From positions 21,964 to 85,963 of the forward strand of contig QKPN01000014.1 of NCBI GenBank assembly GCA_003258405.1: DNA of 64,000 bases, given 5' to 3'. Of the stretch, positions 20,644 through 30,513 are shown in pieces (position 1 is the stretch's first letter; every line of letters starts with the position of its first letter). The position numbers and the translations under genes were made by a program. The notes under the pieces are model-generated. The model was not told the DNA's origin, searched no databases, and saw nothing but the letters and a program-made list of their open reading frames with translations. Source of the stretch: Rhodobacteraceae bacterium DSL-40. GTDB lineage: Bacteria > Pseudomonadota > Alphaproteobacteria > Rhodobacterales > Rhodobacteraceae.

Positions 20644-20678
20644 GTAGTTTTGCGACGGGTGCGCGGTAGTACTACGAC
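20644..20678. promoter_or_regulatory. Tandem 13-bp direct repeats, candidate AraC-type operator
   Basis: GTAGTTTTGCGAC (20644-20656) and GTAGTACTACGAC (20666-20678) match at 10 of 13 positions and are exactly 22 bp apart, about two helical turns. This is the arrangement AraC-family activators use. It lies between the divergent BCCT and soxB genes (gap 20466-20970) and could be the binding site of the nearby GbdR-like protein. Confidence 0.4.
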
Positions 20679-20761
20679 ATGAAACGGCGCGGTGCGGCTG
20701 GTCGGCGGAATACCGCGCCCCGGGGTCTCGAGCCGGGGCCTCTTGCTGCCGATGGTCGCGG

Positions 20762-20787
20762 CGCACCCCTGTCAGACAAGGGGTGCG
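20762..20787. other. Stem-loop in the sox leader region
   Basis: CGCACCCCT-gtcagaca-AGGGGTGCG is a 9-bp perfect stem with an 8-base loop, about 184 bp before the soxB start. There is no U-tract. It may be a leader structure or a terminator for an unseen short transcript. I found no match to a riboswitch consensus I know. Confidence 0.4.
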
Positions 20788-20970
20788 GCGCGATTGCGGC
20801 GGGGCTTGACGCCCGACCTGTCCGCCGCGAGCATGGCGGCGGAGCGCCTCAAGTCGGGTGCAACAAACGTTGGCGCGTATCTCCGGTCCTGATGTCGCAA
20901 TCGTTCAATGAGGCTGAACCGGGAAACGCTACGTAAGCTGATACATTCCATCTGCGGTGAGGGGCAGCCC

Positions 20971-22224
20971 ATGACGCGTTTCAACGCCTTCAACCTACTC
21001 AAGAACGCGCTGACCGGCCACAAGAACTGGACCGAGCAGTGGCCGGACAGTCAGCCCAAGGCGGAGTACGACGTCGTAATCGTCGGCGCCGGGGGCCATG
21101 GTCTCGGGACCGCCTATTACCTCGCCACTCAGCATGGCATCACCAATATCGCGGTGATCGACAAGGGCTGGCTCGGCGGCGGAAATACCGGCCGGAACAC
21201 GACCATCATCCGCTCGAACTATCTCTATGACGAGAGCGCGCGGCTTTTCGATCATGCGTTGGATCTCTGGCAGAACCTGAGCCAGGAACTCAACTACAAC
21301 GTCATGTATTCCAACCGCGGCGTGCTGATGCTCGCGCACAATGTGCACGATGTCCAGAGCTTCAAGCGCCACGTCCACTCCAACCGTCTGAACGGCGTCG
21401 ACAACCGCTGGCTGACGCCCGAGGAGTGCAAGGAATTCTGCCCGCCGATCAACATCGCCAAGAACGCGCGCTATCCCGTGATGGGCGGTGCGCTGCAGGA
21501 ACGCGCGGGCACCGCGCGCCATGACGCGGTCGCCTGGGGCTATGCCCGCGGTGCGGCGATGCGTGGCGTGGACATCATCCAGAACTGCGCTGTGACGGCG
21601 ATCCGGCGCAACGCCGACGGGTCGGTTGCGGGTGTCGAAACCGCGAAGGGCTTCATCAAGGCAAAGAAGGTCGCGGTGTCGGCCGCCGGTCACACCTCGG
21701 TGGTCATGGACAGCGCGGGCGTTCGCCTGCCGCTCGAAAGCTATCCGCTGCAGGCGCTGGTTTCCGAGCCGGTGAAGCCGGTCTTCCCCTGCGTCGTGAT
21801 GTCGAATGCGGTTCATGCCTATTGCAGCCAGTCCGACAAGGGCGAGCTCGTGATCGGCTCCGGCACCGACCAGTACACCTCCTATTCGCAGCGTGGCGGC
21901 CTGCCGCTCATCGAGCACACGATTGCCGCGATCTCGGAGGTCTTCCCGATCTTCAACCGCATGCGGATGCTGCGCAAGTGGGGCGGGATCGTCGACAACA
22001 CGCCGGACCGCTCGCCGATCGTCGGCAAGACCCCGGTGCCGGGGCTCTTCGTCAACTGCGGCTGGGGCACCGGCGGGTTCAAGGCCACGCCCGGCGCCGC
22101 GCATACCTTTGCCTGGACCGTCGCAAAGGACGAGCCGCACCCGATCAACGCGCCTTTCACCCTCGAGCGGTTCCGCACCGGACGGCTCATCGACGAAGCC
22201 GCCGCTGCCGCTGTCGCGCACTAG
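20971..22224 (+). CDS. soxB: Sarcosine oxidase beta subunit
   Basis: A 417-residue flavoprotein, the usual SoxB length. The N-terminal FAD motif is [17 protein letters not shown] (about residues 35-51). H184 in [11 protein letters not shown] is the conserved histidine region associated with covalent FMN in heterotetrameric sarcosine oxidases. The enzyme oxidises sarcosine to glycine, with methylene-THF formation on the alpha subunit. The ATG at 20971 is preceded by GAGGGGC. It is the first gene of a soxBDAG-glyA-sdaA-purU run on one strand. Confidence 0.94.
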   Translation: MTRFNAFNLLKNALTGHKNWTEQWPDSQPKAEYDVVIVGAGGHGLGTAYYLATQHGITNIAVIDKGWLGGGNTGRNTTIIRSNYLYDESARLFDHALDLWQNLSQELNYNVMYSNRGVLMLAHNVHDVQSFKRHVHSNRLNGVDNRWLTPEECKEFCPPINIAKNARYPVMGGALQERAGTARHDAVAWGYARGAAMRGVDIIQNCAVTAIRRNADGSVAGVETAKGFIKAKKVAVSAAGHTSVVMDSAGVRLPLESYPLQALVSEPVKPVFPCVVMSNAVHAYCSQSDKGELVIGSGTDQYTSYSQRGGLPLIEHTIAAISEVFPIFNRMRMLRKWGGIVDNTPDRSPIVGKTPVPGLFVNCGWGTGGFKATPGAAHTFAWTVAKDEPHPINAPFTLERFRTGRLIDEAAAAAVAH

Positions 22225-22238
22225 AGGAGTCTCCGAAC

Positions 22239-22541
22239 ATGCTTCTGATCCACTGCCCCTACTGCAGCGAGACCCTGCCCGAGGTCGAATTCACCTATGC
22301 CGGTGAAGCGCATATCGTCCGCCCCGAAACGCCTTCGGCGCAGAGCGACGCGGACTGGGAAGGTTTCCTCTTCCTCCGGAGCAACGTGCGCGGGCCGCAC
22401 TACGAGCGCTGGCGGCACCTTCACGGCTGCGGACGCTACTTCAATGCGGTGCGCGACACCGTCTCCGACAAGTTCCTGACCACCTACAAGGCGGGCGAAC
22501 CGCGCCCCGACCTCTCGACGCTGACGGTGACCCAGAAATGA
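22239..22541 (+). CDS. soxD: Sarcosine oxidase delta subunit
   Basis: A 100-residue SoxD protein. It binds one zinc ion through C6 and C9 (LIHCPYC) with H60 and C64 (RHLHGCGRYFN), and stabilises the heterotetramer. The stop overlaps the soxA start by 4 bp (ATGA at 22538), indicating translational coupling. GAGGAG precedes its ATG. Confidence 0.94.
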   Translation: MLLIHCPYCSETLPEVEFTYAGEAHIVRPETPSAQSDADWEGFLFLRSNVRGPHYERWRHLHGCGRYFNAVRDTVSDKFLTTYKAGEPRPDLSTLTVTQK

Positions 22542-25531
22542 GCAACTATCGTGTTTCCGGCCGGGGTCGGGTGGATACCGCGCGCCCCATCTCCTTCACC
22601 TTCGACGGCAAGACCTATCGCGGCGCGAAGGGCGACACCGTTGCCTCGGCGCTGCTCGCGAACGGCGTGCATCTCATGGGCCGCTCGTTCAAGTATCACC
22701 GTCCGCGCGGCGCCGTCGCCGCGGGCTCCGAGGAGCCCAACGCGCTCATCGGCACCCGCCGTGGCCCGGGCCGCTTCGAGCCCAACACGCGGGCGACCGT
22801 GCAGGAAATCTGGGAAGGTCTCGAGACCACCTCGCAGAACAAGTTCCCGAGCCTGAAGTTCGACGTGGGTGCCGTGAACGACGCGGCCTACATGCTGTTC
22901 TCGGCCGGCTTCTACTACAAGACCTTCATGTGGCCGCGGAGCTTCTGGGACAAGGTCTATGAGCCCTTCATCCGCGCCGCTGCCGGTCTTGGCGTCAGCC
23001 CGAAGGAAGAGGATCCGGATCACTACGCCTCGCGCTACCTGCATTGCGACGTGCTGGTCGTCGGCGCCGGCCCGACCGGGCTTGCCGCGGCGCGTGCTGC
23101 CGCGGTGGGCGGGCTCAAGGTGGTGCTGGTGGACGAGAACGCGGAAGCGGGCGGCACGCTGCTCTCCGAGCCGCAGGCGCGGATCGACGGCCGGCCGGCG
23201 TGGGACTGGCTCACCGCCGAGCTTGCGGCGCTGAAGGAGCTCGGGGTCAAGATCATGACCCGCACGACCGCCATCGGCTACTATCACCAGAACATGATCG
23301 GCATGGTCGAGAAGCTCACCGATCATCTGCCCGCGCTGCCGGCGGACACGCCGCGTGAGCGTATGTGGCGGGTGCGGGCGCGGCAGGTCGTGCTTGCGCA
23401 GGGTGCGCTGGAAAAGCCGCTGGTCTTCCACGGCAACGACCGGCCCGGCGTCATGCTGGCAGGTTCCGCGCAGACCTTCCTCAACCGCTACGGCGTGCTC
23501 GTCGGCAAGAAGCCGGTGGTGATCACCTCGCACGATTCCGCCTGGTATGCCGCCTTCGATCTGCAGGATGCGGGCGCGAAGGTGCAGGCGATCGTCGACA
23601 TCCGCGGCACGGTGTCCGAGGCGCTGCTCTCCGGGGCGCGCAGCCGCGGCATCACGGTGAAGCTCTCCCACACCGCGACCGGCACGTCGGGGCGCCTGCG
23701 CGTCTCCTCGCTCCGGGTCAATCCGGTGACGAACGGCGCCGTCGGCGCCGGCGAGGAGATCTCGTGCGACGCAGTGCTGATGTCGGGTGGCTGGACGCCG
23801 TCGCTGCATCTCTTCTCGCACACGAAGGGTTCGCTCGCCTGGGACGACGACCGCACCACCTTCCTGCCGAAGGACACGCCCGAGGATTGCGTCATTGCCG
23901 GTGCGAGCCGCGGGCTCTGGGGCATCGCCGCGGTGCTGGCCGATGGTGCAGAGAAGGGCCGTGCAGTGGCCGAGGCTCTGGGCCAGACGCCCGCGCCGGC
24001 CGCCGCACAGGCGGTCGAGGGGGATCGCACCGGCAGCGGCGTCTCGATGACGGAACTGCCGACCGACCGCAGCCCGGGCAAGGCCAAGGCCTTTGTCGAC
24101 TATCAGAACGACGTGACCGCCAAGGACCTTCGGCTCGCGGTGCGTGAGGGCATGCGCTCGATCGAGCATGTCAAGCGATACACCACCAACGGCATGGCGA
24201 CCGACCAGGGCAAGATGTCGAACATCAACGGCCTCAACATCGCGGCCGATGCGCTCGGCAAGAAGCAGCCGCAGGTGGGTCTCACCACCTTCCGGCCGCC
24301 CTACACGCCGACGACCTTCGGGGCCTTCGCGGGCTATCACCGCGGCGGGCATTTCGAGGTCACCCGCAAGACCCAGATCGACAGCTGGGCCGAGGAGCAT
24401 GGCGCGGTGTTCGAGCCGGTGAGCCAGTGGCGCCGGGCCTGGTATTTCCCGAAGCCGGGCGAGGACATGGACACTGCGGTGCGCCGCGAATGCGTTGCGA
24501 CCCGCAAGAGCGTCGGCATCTTCGACGCCTCGACGCTCGGCAAGATCGAGGTCGTGGGCCCGGATGCGGTCGAGTTCATGAACCGGATGTACACCAACCC
24601 CTGGACCAAGCTCGCACCGGGGCGCTGCCGCTACGGCCTGCTTCTGGGCGATGACGGCTACATCCGCGACGATGGCGTGATCGGCCGGCTGAGCGAGGAC
24701 AAGTTCCACGTCACCACCACCACCGGTGGCGCGGCGCGGGTTCTGAACATGATGGAGGACTATCTCCAGACCGAGTGGCCCGACCTCAATGTCTGGCTCA
24801 CCTCGACGACGGAGCAGTGGTCGACCATCGCGCTGAACGGCCCGGATGCCGCGAAGCTGCTCGCGCCCTTCGTCGAGGGGGTCGAGCTGACCGAGGACGC
24901 CTTCCCGCACATGTCCTGCGTGGAATGCACCGTTGCGGGCCTGCCCGCGCGGCTCTTCCGGGTGAGCTTCACCGGCGAGATCGGTTTCGAGATCAACGTG
25001 CGGGCACATGAGGGCCGCAAGCTCTGGGAGACGCTCTGGGAGGCCGGGCAGCAGTATGGCATCACCGCCTATGGCACCGAGACGATGCACGTGCTGCGCG
25101 CCGAGAAGGGCTACATCATCGTCGGCCAGGACACCGACGGCACGGTGACGCCCTATGACTGCGGCATGGGCTGGGCGGTCGGCAAGAAGAAGCCGGACTT
25201 CGTCGGGATGCGGGGGCTTGCGCGCCCGGATCTGGTGGCCAAGGGACGCAAGCAGTTCGTCGGCCTGCTGACCGAGGACAAGTCGCGGCTCGAGGAGGGC
25301 GCACAGATCGTCTTCGATCCGAAGCAGGCGATCCCGATGAAGATGGTGGGTCACGTCACCTCGTCCTACCTCTCGGACACCGTCGGCCAGCCGATCGCGC
25401 TGGCGGTGATCGAGGGCGGGCACGAGCGGATGGGCGAGACCGTCTACATCCCGATGCCCGACCGCATCATCGCGGCAAAGATCACCGATCCGGTCTTTGT
25501 CGATCCAGAAAACACCCGTCTGAAGATCTGA
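22538..25531 (+). CDS. soxA: Sarcosine oxidase alpha subunit
   Basis: A 997-residue SoxA. Parts in order: an N-terminal ferredoxin-like fold (GKTYRGAKGDTVASALLANG), a NAD(P)-binding pyridine nucleotide-disulfide-type domain (VLVVGAGPTGLAAARAAA, about residues 169-187), and a C-terminal GcvT-like folate domain (from about residue 600). The alpha subunit binds NAD+ and THF and captures the sarcosine methyl carbon as methylene-THF, working with SoxB, SoxD and SoxG. It overlaps soxD and is followed 14 bp later by soxG. A long antisense frame runs opposite it but is not a gene. Confidence 0.95.
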   Translation: MSNYRVSGRGRVDTARPISFTFDGKTYRGAKGDTVASALLANGVHLMGRSFKYHRPRGAVAAGSEEPNALIGTRRGPGRFEPNTRATVQEIWEGLETTSQNKFPSLKFDVGAVNDAAYMLFSAGFYYKTFMWPRSFWDKVYEPFIRAAAGLGVSPKEEDPDHYASRYLHCDVLVVGAGPTGLAAARAAAVGGLKVVLVDENAEAGGTLLSEPQARIDGRPAWDWLTAELAALKELGVKIMTRTTAIGYYHQNMIGMVEKLTDHLPALPADTPRERMWRVRARQVVLAQGALEKPLVFHGNDRPGVMLAGSAQTFLNRYGVLVGKKPVVITSHDSAWYAAFDLQDAGAKVQAIVDIRGTVSEALLSGARSRGITVKLSHTATGTSGRLRVSSLRVNPVTNGAVGAGEEISCDAVLMSGGWTPSLHLFSHTKGSLAWDDDRTTFLPKDTPEDCVIAGASRGLWGIAAVLADGAEKGRAVAEALGQTPAPAAAQAVEGDRTGSGVSMTELPTDRSPGKAKAFVDYQNDVTAKDLRLAVREGMRSIEHVKRYTTNGMATDQGKMSNINGLNIAADALGKKQPQVGLTTFRPPYTPTTFGAFAGYHRGGHFEVTRKTQIDSWAEEHGAVFEPVSQWRRAWYFPKPGEDMDTAVRRECVATRKSVGIFDASTLGKIEVVGPDAVEFMNRMYTNPWTKLAPGRCRYGLLLGDDGYIRDDGVIGRLSEDKFHVTTTTGGAARVLNMMEDYLQTEWPDLNVWLTSTTEQWSTIALNGPDAAKLLAPFVEGVELTEDAFPHMSCVECTVAGLPARLFRVSFTGEIGFEINVRAHEGRKLWETLWEAGQQYGITAYGTETMHVLRAEKGYIIVGQDTDGTVTPYDCGMGWAVGKKKPDFVGMRGLARPDLVAKGRKQFVGLLTEDKSRLEEGAQIVFDPKQAIPMKMVGHVTSSYLSDTVGQPIALAVIEGGHERMGETVYIPMPDRIIAAKITDPVFVDPENTRLKI

Positions 25532-25545
25532 GCCGGAGACATGCG

Positions 25546-26100
25546 ATGACTGCCCATACTTCTTCCCTGTCCTCCGGCGTCGCCGCTGTAAGCTCGGCCG
25601 CGCGGGTTTCCGTCGAGGCGCCCTGCGGGCGGCTCTCGCTGCGGGCGCGGGGCGATCTCTCGGCGCTCGAGGGCGCGCTCGGCCTTGCGCTTCCGCGCAA
25701 GGTCGGGGGGCGCGCCGCGGCCGGCGAGCTGCAGGCGCTCTGCCTCGGCCCCGACGAGTGGATGCTGCATGCCCCGCTCGCCGCGGTGTCCGGTCTCGTC
25801 GAGGCCTGCGCGGGCGTCTATGGCGCGCTGCCGCACAGCCTCGTCGACGTTTCGGGCCGCGAGGTGAGCTTCCAGATCTCGGGGCCCCGCGCCGCCGAGC
25901 TGCTGACCCTCGGCTGCGCGCGCGACATCGACACAATTGCCGTGGGCGAGGGGCGCCGGACGCTTTTCGACGGCTCCACCGTGATCCTCTGGCGCGATGC
26001 CGCAGACAGTTTCCGCATGGATGTCTGGAACAGCTTCGCGTCGCATCTTCTGCACCTTCTTGAAGTCGGCGTGCGCGAACTCGCCGCTGAGGCCCTCTGA
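25546..26100 (+). CDS. soxG: Sarcosine oxidase gamma subunit
   Basis: A 184-residue SoxG-family protein, the least conserved subunit. Typical features are [10 protein letters not shown] and the segment [20 protein letters not shown], which resemble a degenerate GcvT fold. It completes the soxBDAG set and lies 14 bp after soxA and 17 bp before glyA. The N-terminal 20 residues are Ser/Ala-rich and variable. Confidence 0.9.
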   Translation: MTAHTSSLSSGVAAVSSAARVSVEAPCGRLSLRARGDLSALEGALGLALPRKVGGRAAAGELQALCLGPDEWMLHAPLAAVSGLVEACAGVYGALPHSLVDVSGREVSFQISGPRAAELLTLGCARDIDTIAVGEGRRTLFDGSTVILWRDAADSFRMDVWNSFASHLLHLLEVGVRELAAEAL

Positions 26101-26117
26101 GTCAAAGGACCCAACCC

Positions 26118-27392
26118 ATGATCCATTCCCTTCCCAAGGCCGTCTTGTCCGACACCGTGATCGCGTCGGCGATCGCAGAGGAACTCGACCGCCAGCAGAC
26201 CCAGATCGAGCTGATCGCCTCGGAAAACATCGTTTCCGTCGACGTGATGGCGGCGCAGGGCTCCGTGCTCACCAACAAGTACGCCGAAGGCTATCCGGGC
26301 AAGCGCTACTATGGCGGCTGCGAGTTCGTCGACAAGGTCGAGGAGGTCGCGATCGAGCGGCTGAAGCAGCTCTTCGGTGCGGAATATGCCAACGTGCAGC
26401 CGCATTCCGGCGCGCAGGCGAACCAGGCGGTGTTTCTCGCGCTGCTTCAGCCGGGCGACCGTATCATGGGCCTTTCGCTCGCTCATGGCGGGCATCTGAC
26501 CCACGGCTCGCCGGTCACCATGTCGGGCAAGTGGTTCGATGTCGTCTCCTACGAGGTCGATCCGGAAACCCATATCATCGACATGGAGAAGGTGCGCGAG
26601 CGGGCGCTCGAGACCCGGCCGAAGCTGATCGTGGCGGGCGCCTCGGCCTATCCGCGCAAGATCGACTTCGAAGGCTTCCGCAAGATCGCGGACGAGATCG
26701 GCGCCTATCTGATGGTCGACATGGCGCATTATGCGGGTCTGATCGCGGGCGGCCAGTATCCGAACCCGGTGCCGCATGCGCATGTCGTCACCTCGACCAC
26801 CCACAAGACGCTGCGCGGGCCGCGCGGCGGCGTCATCCTCACCAATGACGAGGCGCTGGCCAAGAAGCTCAACTCGGCCGTCTTCCCGGGCAACCAGGGC
26901 GGGCCGCTGATGCATGTCATCGCCGCCAAGGCCGTCTCCTTCGGCGAGGCGCTGCAGCCCGAGTTCCGGCAGTATGCCGCACAGGTGATCGCGAACGCAA
27001 AGGCGCTCGGGGACGTGCTGATCGCGGGCGGTCTGGGCATCGTCTCGGGCGGCACCGACTGCCACATGCTGCTGGTCGACCTGCGGCCCAAGGGCGTGAC
27101 CGGCAAGGTGGCCGAGATCGCGCTCGAGCGTGCCGGGCTCACCTGCAACAAGAACTCCATCCCCAACGATCCGGAGAAGCCCTTCGTGACCTCGGGCATC
27201 CGTCTCGGCACGTCGGCCGGCACCACCCGCGGCTTCGGCGTGGCGGAGTTCGAGCAGATCGGGCGCCTGATCCTGCGGGTCATCGACGCGCTCGAGCAGA
27301 ACTCCGAGGGCGATGCCGCGGTCGAGGCCGAGGTGCGGGAAGAGGTTCGTGCGCTCTGCGCGGCGCATCCGATCTACGGTTCGGCAGCCTGA
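26118..27392 (+). CDS. glyA: Serine hydroxymethyltransferase
   Basis: A 424-residue PLP enzyme interconverting glycine plus methylene-THF with serine plus THF. The PLP lysine is K230 in [14 protein letters not shown]. Other GlyA signatures are [25 protein letters not shown] and [13 protein letters not shown]. Placed directly after soxG, it would use the glycine and methylene-THF made by sarcosine oxidase to form serine for SdaA, which begins 1 bp after its stop. A second housekeeping copy elsewhere in the genome is likely, as this one sits in a catabolic operon. Confidence 0.95.
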   Translation: MIHSLPKAVLSDTVIASAIAEELDRQQTQIELIASENIVSVDVMAAQGSVLTNKYAEGYPGKRYYGGCEFVDKVEEVAIERLKQLFGAEYANVQPHSGAQANQAVFLALLQPGDRIMGLSLAHGGHLTHGSPVTMSGKWFDVVSYEVDPETHIIDMEKVRERALETRPKLIVAGASAYPRKIDFEGFRKIADEIGAYLMVDMAHYAGLIAGGQYPNPVPHAHVVTSTTHKTLRGPRGGVILTNDEALAKKLNSAVFPGNQGGPLMHVIAAKAVSFGEALQPEFRQYAAQVIANAKALGDVLIAGGLGIVSGGTDCHMLLVDLRPKGVTGKVAEIALERAGLTCNKNSIPNDPEKPFVTSGIRLGTSAGTTRGFGVAEFEQIGRLILRVIDALEQNSEGDAAVEAEVREEVRALCAAHPIYGSAA

Positions 27393-27393
27393 G

Positions 27394-28803
27394 ATGTTCC
27401 TGTCGGTCTTTGATGTCTTCAAGATAGGCATCGGCCCCTCGTCGTCCCATACGATGGGGCCGATGGTGGCGGCTGCGCGGTTCCTCGACGATCTGCGCAG
27501 CGGGGCCGAGAAGATCCCCGGTGCGGGCAAGCTGCACCGGCTCGGCGCGAGCCTGCACGGCTCGCTCGCCTTCACCGGCAAGGGCCATGCGACCGACCGC
27601 GCGGTGATCCTGGGTTTCTGCGGGCTGCTGCCCGAGACGCTCGATCCGGATCAGGCCGAGGCGCTGGAGGCCACGGTCCGGCAGGAAGGTGTCGTGCGGC
27701 CCGAGGGCCTGGGCGAGCTGATCTTCGTCCCGGACCGCGACCTTGTCTTCGACTATGACATGGCCCTGCCGGGCCATGCCAACGGCATGATCCTGCGCGC
27801 CTTCGACGAGGCGGGCAACGCCTACCGCCAGCAGATCTACTATTCTGTCGGCGGCGGCTTCGTGCTGACGGCGGAGGAGCTCGAGGCGCAGCATGCCGCG
27901 AAGGCGAGCCTGCACGACGAGAAGTCGGCGCATTCCTTTCCCTATCCCTTCGGCACCGCTCAGGAGATGCTGGAGATGGGGGCGCGCTCGCGTCTCAGCA
28001 TCGCGCAGATGAAGCGCGCCAACGAGACGGTGCTGCACGGGGCCGCGCTCGATCAGAAGATCGACCGCATCCTCGATACCATGGATGCCTGCGTCGCCCG
28101 CGGGCTCACCCAGGAGGGCATCCTTCCGGGGGGGCTCAAGGTCCGGCGCCGGGCCAAGGCGATCCACGACCAGCTTCAGTCCGAGAAGGGCATGAACCTC
28201 GCGCAGCCGCACCAGGCCAATGACTGGATGAGCGTCTATGCGATGGCAGTGAACGAGGAAAACGCTGCGGGCGGGCGGGTCGTCACCTCGCCGACCAACG
28301 GCGCGGCGGGCGTGGTGCCGGCGGTGCTGCGCTATTACCGCGACCATTGCGTCGGCGCGACGCACCAGGGCTGCCGCGACCTGCTGCTGACCGCTGCCGC
28401 GATCGGCGGGCTGATCAAGCACAACGCCTCGATCTCGGGCGCCGAGGTCGGCTGCCAGGGCGAAGTGGGGAGTGCCGCGGCCATGGCGGCCGGGGGGCTC
28501 TGCGCAGCCCTCGGGGGCACGAATGCCCAGGTTGAGAACGCCGCGGAGATCGCGCTCGAGCACCATCTCGGCATGACCTGCGATCCGGCCGCCGGGCTCG
28601 TTCAGGTGCCCTGCATCGAACGCAACGCGCTTGGCGCCATCAAGGCGGTCTCGGCCGCGTCGCTCGCACTTCGCGGCGACGGAGACCATTTCATGCCGCT
28701 CGACAACTGCATCCGCGTGATGCTCGAGACCGGGCAGGACATGAACCTGAAATACAAGGAAACCTCCACCGGCGGGATTGCCGTCAACCTTCCGGAATGC
28801 TGA
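27394..28803 (+). CDS. sdaA: L-serine ammonia-lyase (single-chain, iron-sulfur type)
   Basis: A 469-residue L-serine dehydratase converting serine to pyruvate and ammonia. The N-terminal beta domain begins [20 protein letters not shown], and the alpha domain carries the [4Fe-4S] cysteines in [21 protein letters not shown] and VPCIERNA. Both domains are fused, as in E. coli SdaA. The ATG at 27394 follows the glyA stop by one base, so the two are almost certainly cotranslated. It is the exit of the betaine pathway to central metabolism. Confidence 0.95.
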   Translation: MFLSVFDVFKIGIGPSSSHTMGPMVAAARFLDDLRSGAEKIPGAGKLHRLGASLHGSLAFTGKGHATDRAVILGFCGLLPETLDPDQAEALEATVRQEGVVRPEGLGELIFVPDRDLVFDYDMALPGHANGMILRAFDEAGNAYRQQIYYSVGGGFVLTAEELEAQHAAKASLHDEKSAHSFPYPFGTAQEMLEMGARSRLSIAQMKRANETVLHGAALDQKIDRILDTMDACVARGLTQEGILPGGLKVRRRAKAIHDQLQSEKGMNLAQPHQANDWMSVYAMAVNEENAAGGRVVTSPTNGAAGVVPAVLRYYRDHCVGATHQGCRDLLLTAAAIGGLIKHNASISGAEVGCQGEVGSAAAMAAGGLCAALGGTNAQVENAAEIALEHHLGMTCDPAAGLVQVPCIERNALGAIKAVSAASLALRGDGDHFMPLDNCIRVMLETGQDMNLKYKETSTGGIAVNLPEC

Positions 28804-28825
28804 TCCCTCATAAGGTCCAACAGAC

Positions 28826-29710
28826 ATGTCTCAGATCATCCTGACCGTTTCCTGCCCGGTGCGACCCGGCATCGTGGGAGCGATCTCCACCTTCCTCGCC
28901 GAGCAGGGCTGCAACATCCACGACAGTTCGCAGTTTTCGGATCTCGCGAACGACCGTTTCTTCATGCGGCTAAGCTTCGTCTCCGAGCAGGGCCGGACCC
29001 GCGACGCGCTGGGCGAGAGCTTTGCTGCGACGGCTCAGAAGCTCGACATGGATTATGCCTTCCATGACCCGGCCACGAAGATGAAAGTCATCATCATGGT
29101 CTCGCGCTTCGGGCACTGCCTGAACGACCTGCTCTACCGCTGGCGGATCGGTGCGCTGCCGATCGACATCGTGGCCGTGATCTCGAACCACATGGATTAC
29201 CAGAAGGTGGTGGTGAACCATGACCTTCCGTTCCATTGCATCAAGGTCACCAAGGAGAACAAGCAGGAGGCCGAGGCCGAGCAGATGCGCATCGTGCGCG
29301 AGACCGGCGCGGAACTGATCGTGCTCGCCCGCTACATGCAGATCCTCTCGGACGAGATGTGCCAGGAGATGTCGGGGCGGATCATCAACATCCACCATTC
29401 GTTCCTGCCGAGCTTCAAGGGCGCGAACCCCTACAAGCAGGCCTATGAGCGCGGTGTGAAGCTGATCGGGGCAACCTCGCATTACGTGACCGCCGATCTC
29501 GACGAGGGTCCGATCATCGAGCAGGACACAGTGCGGGTGACCCATGCGCAGAGCCCGTCGGATTACGTGAGCCTCGGCCGCGACGTGGAAAGCCAGGTGC
29601 TCTCCCGGGCCATTCACGCCCATATCCATCACCGGGTCTTCCTCAACCGCGACAAGACCGTGGTCTTCGCGGCGAGCCCCGGCGAATACGCCTCCGAACG
29701 CATGGGCTGA
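28826..29710 (+). CDS. purU: Formyltetrahydrofolate deformylase
   Basis: A 294-residue PurU: an N-terminal ACT domain (ILTVSCPVRPGIVGAIS) and a C-terminal formyltransferase-type domain with INIHHSFLPSFKGANPY and the aspartate in TADLDEGPIIEQ. It hydrolyses 10-formyl-THF to formate and free THF. As last gene of the sox operon it would regenerate THF when demethylation loads the pool with one-carbon units made by SoxA and the dimethylglycine dehydrogenase, after FolD conversion. Two hairpins follow its stop. Confidence 0.95.
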   Translation: MSQIILTVSCPVRPGIVGAISTFLAEQGCNIHDSSQFSDLANDRFFMRLSFVSEQGRTRDALGESFAATAQKLDMDYAFHDPATKMKVIIMVSRFGHCLNDLLYRWRIGALPIDIVAVISNHMDYQKVVVNHDLPFHCIKVTKENKQEAEAEQMRIVRETGAELIVLARYMQILSDEMCQEMSGRIINIHHSFLPSFKGANPYKQAYERGVKLIGATSHYVTADLDEGPIIEQDTVRVTHAQSPSDYVSLGRDVESQVLSRAIHAHIHHRVFLNRDKTVVFAASPGEYASERMG

Positions 29711-29728
29711 GGCGGGCCAAGCCCGCCT
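29711..29728 (+). terminator. Stem-loop immediately after purU
   Basis: GGCGGGC-caa-GCCCGCC is a 7-bp perfect stem with a 3-base loop, beginning at the base after the purU stop. It lacks a U-tract. Confidence 0.55.
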
Positions 29729-29778
29729 GAAGCCTGTAGCCTTGCGCGCCCCAGAGACGGGGCGTGCCCTGCATTGAA

Positions 29779-29808
29779 GCCCCGCGCCGGACGTTTTCGG
29801 CGCGGGGC
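29779..29808. terminator. Bidirectional terminator between purU and surf1
   Basis: GCCCCGCGCCG-gacgtttt-CGGCGCGGGGC is an 11-bp perfect stem with an 8-base loop, 4 bp beyond the surf1 stop on the opposite strand. It separates the convergent sox and cyo transcription units. Confidence 0.75.
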
Positions 29809-29812
29809 AATG

Positions 29813-30499
29813 CTATTTTGCGCGCCAGACCAGCACGAGCCCGCCGGAGAGCAGGGCTGCGAGCGAGAACCAGGTGATCGCGTAGACGAGGTGGCTGTTG
29901 TGGAAGCGGATCACGGTGAGCCCGCCACGGGGCCAGCCGGAGCCGTCTGCATCCGCATCGATGAAATAGGGCGCGATGTCATGCAGGCCGCGGGCCGCGG
30001 CAATGGCAGCGACATCGCGGGAATACCAGCGGTCCGCGCCGGGATCGTTGGCCCGCAGGAAGGCGCCGCCGGGCTCGCTGAGGCGCAGGAGGCCGGTAAT
30101 TTCCGTCTCGTCGCCGGGAGGGGCGGCGGAGGGCTCCGCCGGGCGGCCGTCGCCCGTGGGGAGGAAGCCGCGGTTGACGAGCACGACGAACCCGCGGTCG
30201 GTCAGGAAGGGGGCGAGCACCCAGTCGCCGCCGCCGAGCTCGGTCACCGCGAGGACGCGGGTTTCAGGACTGTCGAGAAAATGCCCCGTCACCCGGACAT
30301 GGCGGTATTCGTCGCGGTCGCGGGAGACGGAAGGCCAGTCGGCAGGGCCGGGGGCAGCGGCGGGCGCCGCATGAACGCGGGCCTCGACGCGGTCGATCAG
30401 GTCGAGCTTCCAGGCGCGGCGCTCGACCTGCCAGATGCCGAGCGCGAGGAAGACCGCGACGGCGAGGATTCCCAGCCCGAGATATGCGAGCCGGGCCAT
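29813..30499 (-). CDS. SURF1 family oxidase assembly protein
   Basis: A 228-residue protein with the SURF1 layout: an N-terminal membrane helix (LAYLGLGILAVAVFLALGIW) followed by QVERRAWKLDLI, a periplasmic beta-rich loop with LVNRGFLPTG, and a C-terminal helix (YAITWFSLAALLSGGLVLVW). SURF1 helps insert haem into haem-copper oxidases. It is the last gene of the cyoABCD-surf1 operon, 14 bp after cyoD, so its client is probably the Cyo quinol oxidase rather than an aa3 cytochrome c oxidase. Confidence 0.87.
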   Translation of the reverse strand: MARLAYLGLGILAVAVFLALGIWQVERRAWKLDLIDRVEARVHAAPAAAPGPADWPSVSRDRDEYRHVRVTGHFLDSPETRVLAVTELGGGDWVLAPFLTDRGFVVLVNRGFLPTGDGRPAEPSAAPPGDETEITGLLRLSEPGGAFLRANDPGADRWYSRDVAAIAAARGLHDIAPYFIDADADGSGWPRGGLTVIRFHNSHLVYAITWFSLAALLSGGLVLVWRAK

Positions 30500-30513
30500 G
30501 GAGGGCCTTCGGC

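Noticed and set aside
20466..20970. Glycine riboswitch upstream of soxB
   Set aside because: Looked for because the operon makes and uses glycine, but the conserved glycine-aptamer core sequences were not seen; only a simple hairpin is present.
22484..25936. A 1150-codon open frame antisense to soxA
   Set aside because: Same cause: a shadow of soxA in G+C-rich DNA with Arg/Ala/Gly-rich nonsense composition and no domain signature.
29711..29812. CRISPR or REP-type repeat array
   Set aside because: The two adjacent hairpins differ in sequence and are not repeated elsewhere in the window; they are explained as terminators.
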